NCBI GenBank assembly: GCA_023525715.1
Contig: CM042014.1
Location: forward strand, 23,422,404 to 23,486,403
Length of the DNA stretch: 64,000 nt
Direction of reading: 5' to 3'
Source of the DNA: Cichorium intybus
Taxonomy: Eukaryota > Streptophyta > Magnoliopsida > Asterales > Asteraceae
Below the pieces are notes generated by a model. It ran no database searches. It was not told the DNA's origin and saw nothing but the letters and a program-made list of their open reading frames with translations. Below are positions 17,724 through 29,911 of this stretch, one piece after another; positions within the stretch are counted from its first letter, which is position 1; the number at the start of each line of letters is the position of its first letter. Both the position numbers and the translations under genes were made by a program.

Positions 17724-18704
17724 ACAATGTAACATTTTATTCAAATTACAAAATTGTTATTTTGCTCTAATTCAATATTTTAATACAAGAATATTGACCC
17801 CAATAACCATATTTTTTAAACAAGTAACACATAATTGACATTTTTTTTGAATTTACCTTACTGGTCATTTTTTTCTTAAAAAAAGGGTATTTTCAAATAG
17901 ACTAAATTTTCGAAAATACTTGTTGTGCTTGTTATTTTAGAAAAAAAAAGATATTTTCGAAGACTGAATTTGACATAAAATAGATTCACAAATTATATTT
18001 TTGAACATATTTGTAACATTCAAAAGATGTTCGAAAATAAGTATTTTAAAAAAAGCGTTTGACCTTCGAAAATATGAATTTCAAGTTTTTCTTACATGAA
18101 GTATCTTTAAAAAAATGATTTTTTCGAACCCAATTAGATTTTTGTAGAATATAATTTCTGGCATATAGCAAATTCGAAAATGACATTTTCACATATTTTG
18201 AACTAAATTATTACAATGTAACATTTTATTCAAATTACAAAATTGTTATTTTGCTCTAATTCGATATTTTAATACAAGAATATTGACCCCAATAACCATA
18301 TTTTTTAAACAAGTAACACATAATTGACATTTTTTTTTGAATTTACTCTACTGGTCATTTTTTTCTTAAAAAAAAGGGTATTTTCAAAGAGACTAAATTT
18401 TCGAAAATACTTGTTGTGCTTGTTATTTTAGAAAAAAAAATGATATTTTCGAAGACTGAATTTGACATAAAATAGATTCACAAATTATATTTTTGAACAT
18501 ATTTGTAACATTCAAAAGATGTTCGAAAATAAGTATTTTCAAAAAAGCGTTTGACCTTCGAAAATATGAATTTCAAGTTTTTCTTACATGAAGTATCTTT
18601 AAAAAAATGATTTTTTTCGAACCCAATTAGATTTTTGTAGAATATAATTTCTGGCATATAGCAAATTCGAAAATGACATTTTCACATATTTTGAACTAAA
18701 TTAT
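17724..18704. repeat. Two-copy tandem duplication, period 489 bp
   Basis: The block starting ACAATGTAACATTTTATTC at 17724 recurs at 18213 with only a few substitutions and length changes in A/T runs. Both copies end in the same ...TTTTGAACTAAATTATT. High similarity indicates a recent duplication. Each copy contains several TTCGAAAA-type words. No coding capacity was seen. Confidence 0.93.
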
Positions 18705-20763
18705 TATTTTTGAAATGCTTTTTGTATGTAAAATCTTTGAAATGAATAATTTTTTTAGGTTATACCAACTTCTTAGTCTATATAATGGTGTTTTCCATGT
18801 GATATCAATGCACATTCACGACTGAGTTACTGAGTTCTTAACAAAACTTTCTGTGATGTCTTGGGATGTACATATAATCATTTTTCAAATTTATTGATTG
18901 GAGAGTATATTAAAACACAGGAGTTGTCATGTAAATATGAGAACATGGAGGTAGATCCTGGCTAATGGCACGCTACATGTGATCCTGAACAACCGCCTCC
19001 CCAACATCGTGCTTTCCATGCATCAGGCAGTCCACAAGGCTGGAATTGTGAATTGTAGACACAGTTTTAGTGAGAAGTTGTCATGAATCTAGCTTTTCGG
19101 TGTGGTTCTTACCTATGATTTGGCCATTAGTTTGAAGATGGCATAAAAGCCAAAAAAGAACAAATTGTATAGTGTTGTGGCCATTAATATCTCACATGTT
19201 GGCTTCATTTATCCTATTTTGATGGTTTCTTGAGCATAAACATCCCGAAAACACAAGAATATTAAGACAAAGCAGAATAATATTTTCAAACATCTTCAAA
19301 AACCCGATTTTTAAACAGATACATGAGTTCTCAATTTTCAAACAGTTGAATATGTTCGAAATGACGATTTCTGAACAAATTTTGACATTCAAAAGTTCTT
19401 GACTTTCAGTAAGTTATTAACTTTCGAATTATTTGATCAATTTTTTGTCGAACTTGTTCTAAAATATCTATACAAAATGTGTTTAATCCTACAAAAAGAA
19501 ATATTCAAAACCATGTTGTACAAAACAATCGAATAAAATAAGTCTCATCAGAGATTTAAACGTTTAGATCAATTGTTTCGAAAAGATTTATCTAAAAATA
19601 GAACTGAAAGAATATCGGTAAATCTATTAAAAAGTTAAAAGAAAAAAAATATAATATCTCTGAAAAAAATAAATTGAGTTTTGTTAATCCGATGAAAAGT
19701 CAATATAGAGGATCTTTTATCCTGTTAAGTGTTAACCCTTTTATCTCACAAACAAGCTTTTATGTATTACATGCACAATCTATTGTGTCGGTAAAGTTAT
19801 ATGATATTGAATAAACAAAAATATGCAAATGGTTACTAGATATAATGATAATTTGTGTTATTCTATATTTTGTCCGGTTACTAATTACAAACTATTTAAA
19901 GAAAAAAATTCGTATTTTGATATAGTCAGCAATTTCATGTTAGAACTAAAAACATATTTTTCTACATGATTCAAAAATTAACCACACATGACTTACTAAG
20001 ATTAGTGCAACTTTTTTGATAGTCATACATGATTAACACTTTAAAACATAGTCTCTTACACACAATACATACATAAAGTTCCAAACAAACGTACATTCTT
20101 ATCGTACTACACAGTACACACCTTGAACCACACCAAGGCCCCTAGCACCGTTTCCTTGCTCACATTCGACGTATTTCTACATTGGCTTAAACCATGTAGT
20201 ACTCATGCTTAAAAAAACTCGTGAAATTAAATCAAACTGATGTTTTAAATCTAATGAACAATCACATATTTTTGTTGTTGATAATGTAATAAATATCAAT
20301 TGGTTAAAATACGTAAAGACGATGTATGTATTTTTGTTACACTGAAAAGCAAAATTGATGGATCTTGGCACATGGGGCCTAATGTTTCCAAAAGAACACA
20401 AGAAAAAGCCACGCCGCATTTTATCCTCATCGATAACACAAACACAAGAAGTATATGGAAATTAGGAAACATGGAAAGGTGAAAAACTTACCATTTGTCC
20501 GCACTCAACTCACCTCTCGTCTCTCCTCCCCTATTTCATGGAGATTTATATGCATAAATCTCTTTAATTAAATACTTGAGGTCTAATATATATTAATGAA
20601 ACAAAGGTCAGTTGTTTGATTTTTTATAAATAATTCACATTTTAGTTTATTAACTTAGACTTTAGTTATATAGAGAATTTAGGGTGTACAATTCAAATAA
20701 AAAGTTGTGCTTTAGGAATTTTGTAATATTCGGTACATCGTTGTTATTAAATGAAGATGTTAT

Positions 20764-20766
<3 letters not shown>
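18705..20766. other. Intergenic DNA
   Basis: Mostly AT-rich and unassigned. A less AT-rich island at 18955-19075 has some coding-like character (a frame with PEQPPPQHRAFHASGSPQGW) but contains stops and was not recognised. It may be a relic of a captured exon. Confidence 0.4.

Positions 20767-20850
<84 letters not shown>
20767..20850. repeat. (AT)n microsatellite
   Basis: About 40 AT units with one ACAT interruption near the left end. Confidence 0.95.
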
Positions 20851-20854
<4 letters not shown>

Positions 20855-21189
20855 TTGCAACATTTCTTTCAGAGACAAAGTTACTGTTCATTAAGGGACT
20901 TCTATTTCCAGAATGAAAACAACTAAATCATAATAATAGTATAATTGTTAAAGGAGCTAACACAAAATGCAAATAAGGGTTTATTTGGAAATAGCATTTT
21001 CTATTCTTTTTATAGCAAACTTTTATATTTACGTTTTCTTCTCTCAACTAATTTCGAATTAATTATTTTCATCCCTATTTATAATAAATTTATATTAATG
21101 GTATTTTGTAAGTTACGATTCTGGTCCCTTACTATATTTTAAAGTTACAGTTTTCGTCTCTTACATAATTTGTTTTTTGTCGAGTTGCG

Positions 21190-21241
21190 TTTTCCAATAT
21201 ACCAGGTTTCCGCAGCATCGCGCGGACAGTCGAAACCCTAG
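21190..21241 (+). mobile_element. Helitron-like 3' end
   Basis: A GC-rich block with an imperfect stem (CCGC...GCGG, about 21210-21225) is followed after 12 bases by CTAG (21238-21241) and then T, as at Helitron 3' ends. A related terminus on the other strand is at 28820. The 5' end of this copy was not found. Confidence 0.45.
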
Positions 21242-22012
21242 TTAAGTATTAAATTCCATTAATCGATTTTTAAGTGGAATTTGAGAGAATTTAATCAAAA
21301 TCTAAGTCCAAAGACTAGGGTGACAACTTGACGAACTTGTTTTTCTTATTGGGTAAGAAGCGTCGATAAGGGAGTGGCGAGGATTAAAAATGATCTATTC
21401 CATAAAAATTTCTATATATTTCAATTCTTTCTATTTAGATTTAAAATTTTGTTTTTATTTTTATTTAAAAAGGGTTAATTTCATATATACCCTAAATTAA
21501 TCACGAAATATCATATTTGTCCTATGAAATATTTAAATATCAAATATACCAATTATAAACTTCTAAAATATCAAATTTACCCAAATTCTTTTTTTAACAT
21601 TATTTATTTATTTTTTTAGTCCTTTTTGTTATTTGGAACCATTTTAATTGTAAAACAAATTTGATTGACCATAATACCATTTACACAACTATCATGTGAA
21701 AATCTATGAACTGATCCATCCTGTAATGCAAGGCACGTCTGGAAGAGCCATTGACGTCGTCTGCTACATCAACCCAAGCACTGTTGCTGGTCCACCAACT
21801 ATGGTGGCTTCATCGTCTTCATCAAGGACTTCGTTAGACAATTCAATTATTGTGCTAAATTGATTGTCATTGATTTACAGTTCTGATTATTGAGTGGAAT
21901 CTTGGTCGATTGTGATCAATTGGTTAACTATGATTGCTTGATCGAATTTTTGTGATTGCTTGGTCGATTATGACTAGGATCAACTTACCTGCAATCATGA
22001 AATCCAGTCAAT

Positions 22013-22022
22013 ACTAAATAGA
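22013..22022 (+). promoter_or_regulatory. TATA-like element upstream of the SAUR gene
   Basis: CTAAATAGAG lies about 165 bases upstream of the SAUR start codon, inside the same transposon. It is a weak match to the TATA consensus. If it works, transcription starts near 22045. Confidence 0.3.
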
Positions 22023-22182
22023 GGGTTCTTGGTATAGGAGTTGCAGAAAGAGTAAGAACATCAATTGAAGTTTTCAAGATTGAAGCAATCATCTCCTTCT
22101 GTTTCACACTAAACCTCTGTATACCACAAAATCAAGCATTCTTCATGTCAAAAATCAAAAGGATAAGGATAATTATCAAAAC

Positions 22183-22482
22183 ATGGGTGTTATTAGATTG
22201 CCTTCTTCAGTTTCTAATATAAAATGCTTTGGCAGATCGATCTCTCTTCGTGACAGAAATTATCAAATGGATGTGCCAAAAGGTCATCTTGCGGTCTACG
22301 TTGGTGAAACCCAGAAGAGGCGGTTTGTTGTACCAATATCTTACTTGGACCAACCATTGTTTCAAGTCTTGTTGCGTCAATCTGAAGAAGAATTTGGGTT
22401 TGACCACCCAATGGGAGGCCTAACCATTTCCTGCAATGAAGATGAATTTGTCAAGCTTACCACCCAGTTGAAAGCTTCGTGA
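22183..22482 (+). CDS. SAUR family auxin-responsive protein (SAUR21-like)
   Basis: A complete intronless gene of 99 residues, the usual SAUR length. The conserved SAUR core is present: DVPKGHLAVYVGE, RRFVVPISYLDQPLFQ.LL and EEEFGFDHPMGGLTI.C.E, followed by a short C-terminal tail. SAUR proteins inhibit PP2C.D phosphatases, which activates plasma-membrane proton pumps and promotes cell expansion. No frameshift, stop or lost core residue is seen. It lies inside a TIR-bounded element nested in a foldback repeat, apart from any SAUR cluster visible here, so it may be a transposed copy. Whether it is expressed cannot be judged from sequence. Confidence 0.93.
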   Translation: MGVIRLPSSVSNIKCFGRSISLRDRNYQMDVPKGHLAVYVGETQKRRFVVPISYLDQPLFQVLLRQSEEEFGFDHPMGGLTISCNEDEFVKLTTQLKAS

Positions 22483-23070
22483 CAATTCTTTAATCTAATT
22501 CTATCATTCTATGTAATTGCAAATCCTCATTAATTTAATTCCTGTAGAATCGGTGGTGAACTTACACCGATGTTTGGGTACATACATGTATATCTTGAAC
22601 TCTTTTACAACTTTTTGTAATGTAAAAGAGATTATACTATTTGTTAATTGTTAACGTATTTTATGCATAACTTTTTTGTAATGGTAAAGCATTTGCATCC
22701 TAGATCCACAGCTGCATGGAAAGTGATACTTAGTGAGAATGCGGTGCAAGTATAATAACCTCAAAACCAATCGGTATATACCAAATGCCTATACCAATGA
22801 AACATATACACTTGTTGGCATGAATAAGATGTCGACGAAGGAAGTCGTGGTTATGAATTGGAGAACAGATAATCCTACTTCCTCCTCTAAGGAATGACGT
22901 CCATAATTGAAAGAAGAAGCATAAAGAATGAGGATTGAAGGAGCATGCAGAGAAGGAGAAGGTATGCAAGATAAAGGCTTGGTGATAAGAGTGGCTGTCA
23001 TGGCCTGACAGTTCAATAAACAAGGGGCTTCGAAAGATAATAAATCGAGAAGACGGGAGAGTTATGTAAG
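22483..23070. other. SAUR 3' flank within the transposon
   Basis: A probable 3' UTR (to about 22680) is followed by a less AT-rich stretch at 22730-23060. Minus-strand frames are open there, but I recognise no protein. It may be a second captured fragment. Confidence 0.35.
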
Positions 23071-23766
23071 GGATATTACGGTCAATCAAATTTGTTTTAC
23101 AATTGAAATGGTTTTAAGTGATAAAAAAAATTCTAAAAAATAGTTAAGTAATGTTAAAAATAGAATTTGGGTAAATTTGATATTTTGGAAGTTTATAATA
23201 GGTATATTTGATATTTAAAAATTTCATAGGGCAAATATGATATTTTGTGGTTAACTTAGGGTATATTTGAAATTCTCCCTTTAAAAAAAAACCTAAATTT
23301 TGAAAAAACTTTTTAATTCGGTAATTTTATCTGGTTTTGCGGGTCATCTATATATTATTTTTTAAAAAAACCCTTAATTTCTTTTTTATCGAAAAGACCC
23401 TAAATTTCTTTTTCAATCGAAAGGACCCTAAATTTTCGTTTTCAGAAAAACTTTACATTTGATAAACCTTTTCTTATGAAACCTAAAATTTTCTTTTCCA
23501 AAAAAAACTTAACAAATTCGTGTTGATTATTGTGTTCTTGATGGGTCGATAACTTAGGATGTTTAGGATGCTTGGTATGTGGATTTTTATACGATAGATT
23601 TGCGTCCACAAACCAATCATCCAAAGTCATTGACATGGACGGACCTGCTATATAACCCGAGGTAGCATGAGTTTCCCCTCAAATCTTCTCATCAAATACA
23701 TATCTAATGTAAATTCATTGGTAATCCGTCACTAATAAGTTGGTAATCCGTCGGTAATTGTTTTAG

Positions 23767-24073
23767 CTAGGGATGAGCACGTGTTCGGACCCCTACCGAG
23801 AACGATTTAGTAGAAAACAAAGAACGGGGAACTGAACCGAATACCCTGTTTCTGATTCCTACCATCCCGGTTCCGGTTTGGTTATATACGGAAGTATGTT
23901 ATTTAATGGTTGTGTTCGGTTCTGGACCCGGCCAGAACCAGACCGAGAACTGATTTAGTGGGAAATTGAGAACATCGGAACTCGACCGAATACACGGTTC
24001 TGGTTCCTGTTCGGTTTCAGTTTCGGGTCCGATCCGGTCCGTTTCTTCAGGTAAAAAAAATCCACATCCTTAG
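23767..24073. mobile_element. hAT-like MITE (307 bp) nested in the foldback element
   Basis: The ends CTAGGGATGAGCAC and (complement of the right end) CTAAGGATGTGGA form imperfect inverted repeats. TTTTAG flanks both sides (23761-23766 and 24074-24079). The opposite foldback arm has the uninterrupted site ATTGTTTTAGCAGTGG, which proves the insertion. The interior is rich in GGTTC/GAACC words such as CGGTTCCGGTT, as in common plant hAT-type MITEs. Confidence 0.75.
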
Positions 24074-24607
24074 TTTTAGTAGTGGATTTGTCATAAAACA
24101 ATGCCTATTAACATAGTTAAAGCACCGATGGAGTTGCATATAGATTAATGTACAATCATGAAAAATTTTGTGCTATCCCTTAATTTTTTTTCTGGTTCCA
24201 CCCTGGTCATCGACCCATTTTCTTAGTAATGAGGCTGTATGCATGACTCCCGTTACTAAGAAATGGGTCAATGACTTACGATGCTTGATATGTGGACATA
24301 AATCCATCATATACAAATCAAAATACCAAACATTCTAATTCAGAGACCCATTTTAGTCATAACGGAAGTCATTCATACAACCTCATTACGAAGAAAATGG
24401 GTCGATGACTAGGGAGGGAACAAAAAAACGAGAGGTATCACAGAATCTTTCAGGGTTGTACATTAACAGATACGCAACTCCATTGACACTTTAACAAGGT
24501 TTATATGCATTGTTTTCTGGCAAATCCACTGCTAAAACAATTACTTATGGATTACCAACAAATAAATGACAGATTACTGAGCTATATAGAAGGTCCTTCC
24601 CTGTCAA

Positions 24608-24678
24608 TGACTTAGGATGATTGGTATGTGGACCTAAATCCATCATATACAAATTCACATACCAATCATCCTAAGTCA
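24608..24678 (+). other. Perfect 23-bp hairpin (miRNA-precursor-like shape)
   Basis: Positions 24608-24630 (core TTAGGATGATTGGTATGTG) pair without mismatch with 24656-24678, leaving a 25-base loop. It sits in the right arm of the foldback element. The homologous left-arm segment (about 23545-23630) is degenerate. Small-RNA production is an inference. Confidence 0.7.
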
Positions 24679-25099
24679 TCGATCCATCAAGAATACAACA
24701 ACCAACACAAATTTGATGTTTTTGCTGAAAAGAAAAATCTAGGTTCCACAAGAAAAAGTTTGTCAAATGTAAGGTTTCTTATGGAAAAGAAAATTTTAGA
24801 TCTTTTTCGAAAAAAGAAAAGAAATGTAGGGTCTTTTTCGAAAAAAATTATAGATGACTTGCAAAACTGGGTAAAGGGGTTGAATTAAAAAGTTTTCTAG
24901 AATTCAGGTCTTTTTTTGAATGAAAAATAAAATTTTAGGTCCAATAGAAAAATGAAACATATAGGGTCTTTTATGAAATAAAACCGATTAAAAAAAGAGA
25001 GGAAAGCACTCTAGCATTTCATTATTTACATTTTTTAAGGAGAGGGTAGTTGATTTTTAGGAGAAAGGAGGCTATGGTTTCAAGATCTCTAAAGAATGT

Positions 25100-27776
25100 T
25101 GTAACACCCCTTTCTCAAACCATAATTTAATACAGTTTATATTACAGGACGTGACTAATAAAAAGTCACTTAATTTTTTTTTTACAAACTTCATTCTTAA
25201 GGGGATATTACAGACTCAATACAGAAACCATAATTTAAACTTACTGTATGTACTCTGGTCCCAACTTCAACTCCTGCTCCTTTTACATAAGTACATAGCA
25301 TTTAAAAAAAATAGTACGTGAGACATAAAGCCTCGTGAGTATTATGGGTTTTAGACCCAAAACATTTCTGCTCAAAACTTGAACTAATAACAAGTAGACT
25401 GCTAAAAACTCATTTTCATAATAAATCTCAAATCTCTTTACTTTTCTATTTTCAAAACTCAAAAACACTTTCTTTCTCAAAATCTGCTTCTTTCTTTAAA
25501 ACTACTTTCTTTCTTTAAAACTGCTTTCTTTCTCATTTACTTGTGACCAACTGAAACTCATGAATTAGTTTATTTTAATTCATTCTACTGACTCCCCTCG
25601 CGAGACAGAACGGATCCACCCGCAAGGTTATGCTATCTCTGTCTCCCCTTTATGACTTGGAACAGATCCAACCACAAAGGGTAAGCTAAGCTAGACAACT
25701 ACTTCGCGACGGGAGGTACCACCCCAGTAGTGTCTTCAGATCTCCCGATTATGTGGGTGATCCTAGTCCAGACAAGTGACTCTTATTACTTTCTTAGCTT
25801 TAGTTCTGGTCTCATTACTTTCTTCATTTCATCTCAAATTGGTCAAATGGGACACAATTTATAATAAACTCAAACTTTTAAACTTTTAAACTCATAATCA
25901 AAAATACTTTCAAAACTAGCTTCAACCTCTCTAGCTCTTATACAGAGCTTTTTTCAAAACTTTTCAAACTATTCTTCTTTAAAAACTGAACTTCTTTAGA
26001 ATCTCTTTTAAACATTTAGCTCTTAGAGCTACTTTCAAAACTGTTTCCAAACTTTAATATCTAAAAATATTTGGAAATCTCGTTTTCTAAAAAAAAATCA
26101 TTTTGCTATGTACTAGAAAAATCCTCATAAAACTCACCTTGGTGTAACTACGGGTCACTAAGCTTCTCGTACACCCTTCCCTTTTCCGTGCTCAACAATG
26201 TTCGAAGCACCACCTATACAAGTAGCATATATATTTAATAAATGCATACTACAACTGACTCTATAGTTCTAAGGTCTCATATAATACAACTTCAGGTCAT
26301 AACAAGTGTATAACCTTTAATAAACTCATTTTATAGTTTTCTCCGAAATACGCGTATTTTGCTACAGTACCCCCCCGAGGGTTCGTATTTCAGTTCCGAC
26401 ACTTTTCCATGAAGTCTTAGTCCATATTAGACTTGTGTTCCAAATTTGGAGTTAATTGGACAAGTCTAGCTCAAATTCCAAAAATCAAGTTTTGACATAA
26501 ACTTGATATTTGGCCACTGCCGCTACAGTGATTTTTCCGCGAGGTCGGATTACGAATTTAAAAATTTTCCATATGGTTTCATACCATTTTAAGGCTATGG
26601 TATGAGTTACAGACCAAACGGACAAGCCTAACATTGAGTTCAAGTCTTAAAAATTGGACAGAATGCTGCCCAGCAAGAGCACGACTCGTGCTCTTTTTGT
26701 GCTATGGTTTGCACGACTCGTACACAAAGTATGGTGCTATATCAATAAGCATGACTAGTGCATTTGCTAGAGGAAAAAGGCACGACTCGTGCCTAGTCTG
26801 CAGACTTGGTTTTAAGTCCGATTTTTGAGCTGCAGACCTCTATTTTGACCTATTAAGTGCTTAATACTTAACTTAATCATTTTACTATCATTCCATAACT
26901 AAAACCTTCACTTTACATCAGGTTTTAAGCCATGGAATCACTGATTCCAATTCCAATTCCTTGAAAACCCGTTTTTGCTATTTTTCACTAAAAATTCTTC
27001 TTTTTGAAATTAGCCACTTAGGAATGTCTTAATACATCCTAAGTGATCATTTGAACTCAGAAAAACCATAAAAACTAACTTTAATCTTACAAACCCGTGA
27101 ATTAGGGTTCTTGAGCAAAATTACCATTTTCTAAACTTTCACATGTTCCATGGCTAGAACATGCTTTTGTGGTGATTTTGAGCAAGATGAATGAGATGAT
27201 AACTTTGGAACCATGATTTCTGGAAAATCAGGAATCAAGAACATAGCTCTCGTTCCAGATTTTTGGTTTAGAACTTGATAATCTTACCTCTTGAAGCTTG
27301 GAATCACTAATTCCTCTTGTGTTCCTTTGATTCCTTTGCAAAGATGTTTGAACTTCCCGTGTTCCTCTCTAGCCCTCTCTCGTTCTCTCTAGTCTTTTCT
27401 GAAATGTTCTACAGACTTCTCAATAATGAGGGAATAACTCTCTTATATTTATATATTTAATTTTATAGGATAGTTACACTTTAACCCCTAACCATCTAAC
27501 TTCTTTACAAAAATGGTCCTAAGACCCATAATCTTGCAAAACAAGCTTCATTAACTTCTAGCTTAACATTTTCTTAACATTTTGGTCATTTTCATGTCAA
27601 ATGACCATTTTGTCCATTTTGGTCAAGTTTCACTATTCACGCGATAAAACTCCAAATTTCATATAAACTTTTATTTCTTATAATATTATTTCACAAATAC
27701 ATATTATTTTACATAATGGTCTTACAATGTGCCAAAAGACCATTTTACCCTTTTACAACTTTTGCGGGTTCTTACA
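25100..27776. mobile_element. Solo LTR (2677 bp), TGTAACACCCC family
   Basis: Starts TGTAACACCCC and ends GCGGGTTCTTACA, flanked by a perfect 5-bp duplication AATGT (25095-25099 and 27777-27781). It lacks internal coding sequence. It is related to the LTR at 48052-50103: shared blocks are CTTCGCGACGGGAGGTACCA and the 14-bp palindrome AAATACGCGTATTT. Near 26668-26800 it holds repeated GCACGACTCGTGC-type words. It is probably Ty3/gypsy because of its length, but the family is not proven. Confidence 0.9.
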
Positions 27777-27781
27777 AATGT

Positions 27782-29498
<1,717 letters not shown>

Positions 29499-29666
29499 GA
29501 AATTGTATTGGTTCCTAATTTTTGTTCCTAACTTTATTCCTAACTATTTGAAAATATGACAAGTGTAAAGTTTAATAAAATTAATAATATTTTAATCCAG
29601 TTGTCATCATTTCAAATGGTTAGAAATAAATTTAGGAACAAAAATTAGGAACCAATACAATTTCTC
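29499..29666. mobile_element. MITE, family A, copy 1
   Basis: About 168 bp with nearly continuous inverted repeats: GAAATTGTATTGGTTCCTAA at the left and its complement at the right, with pairing for about 50 bases. The centre GACAAGTG...TTTAATAAAA...AATAATATTTTAAT is shared with copy 2 at 32301. No target duplication could be fixed. Confidence 0.8.
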
Positions 29667-29667
29667 G

Positions 29668-29835
29668 GAGAAAAAGGATTAAAGGAAGGGTACCTGTAAA
29701 GGAATAAAAAAAGCCGAAGGAGTGAATTAGGGAATCAGAAAAATCATACAAATAAAAAGAAAATATCGAGCTAAAGGATTTGAACTCCCAACCACACCAT
29801 AAACAACACACATACAAACCGGTGAGCTATAGGCG
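29668..29835 (-). repeat. tRNA-related SINE-like element
   Basis: On the minus strand an A box TAGCTCACCGG (29829-29819) and a B box AGTTCAAATCC (29786-29776) are present with near-canonical spacing. The flanking sequence does not fold into an acceptor stem, so this is more likely a SINE head than a tRNA gene. Its tail would run toward 29668, next to the MITE. Confidence 0.5.
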
Positions 29836-29868
29836 TGTATATGGAGAAATGCTGATCATTTTACTTAT

Positions 29869-29911
29869 AACAACTGGCAACGCGTTACTGTTTACGCGTT
29901 GCTAATTGTTA
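29869..29911. repeat. Short inverted repeat GCAACGCGT/ACGCGTTGC
   Basis: A 9-bp perfect core stem (29877-29885 with 29894-29902) extends with two mismatches to 18 bp. The loop is 8 bases. It stands out by GC content in AT-rich DNA and might be a transposon terminus. No partner was found. Confidence 0.6.

Larger units (their letters stand above)
21472..23279. mobile_element. TIR transposon (Pack-type, probably MULE) carrying the SAUR gene
   Basis: Inverted repeats of about 210 bp bound this 1808-bp unit: GGGTTAATTTCATATATACC... on the left and the complement ...GGTATATTTGAAATTCTCCC on the right. The match continues inward to CAATCAAATTTGTTTTACAATT. TTTAAAAA occurs on both sides (21464-21471 and 23280-23287); as the site is A-rich the exact duplication length is uncertain. 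Removing the unit restores a sequence that aligns with the other arm of the foldback element, so the boundaries are supported independently. It encodes no transposase. Confidence 0.85.
21385..24995. mobile_element. Large foldback (palindromic) element, interrupted by two insertions
   Basis: With the two nested insertions removed, 21385-24300 and 24305-24995 are inverted copies almost to the centre. Paired blocks are CATCGACCCATTTTCTT (left, near 24210) with AAGAAAATGGGTCGATG (right, 24390), and GTAATTGTTTTAG (left) with CTAAAACAATTAC (right, 24530). The TGATGGGTCGAT region near 23540 pairs with ATCGATCCATCA near 24675, and the CTTTTTAATTC block near 23310 with its complement near 24890. The arms are about 0.7-0.8 kb with essentially no spacer. 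No ORF of its own is supported. If transcribed, it would form a long hairpin RNA. Confidence 0.8.

Noticed and set aside
22207..22423. Alternative frames overlapping the SAUR gene
   Set aside because: Shadows of the SAUR frame, which alone carries the conserved core.
29776..29829. tRNA gene on the minus strand
   Set aside because: A and B boxes are present, but no acceptor or anticodon stem can be formed; kept as SINE-like.
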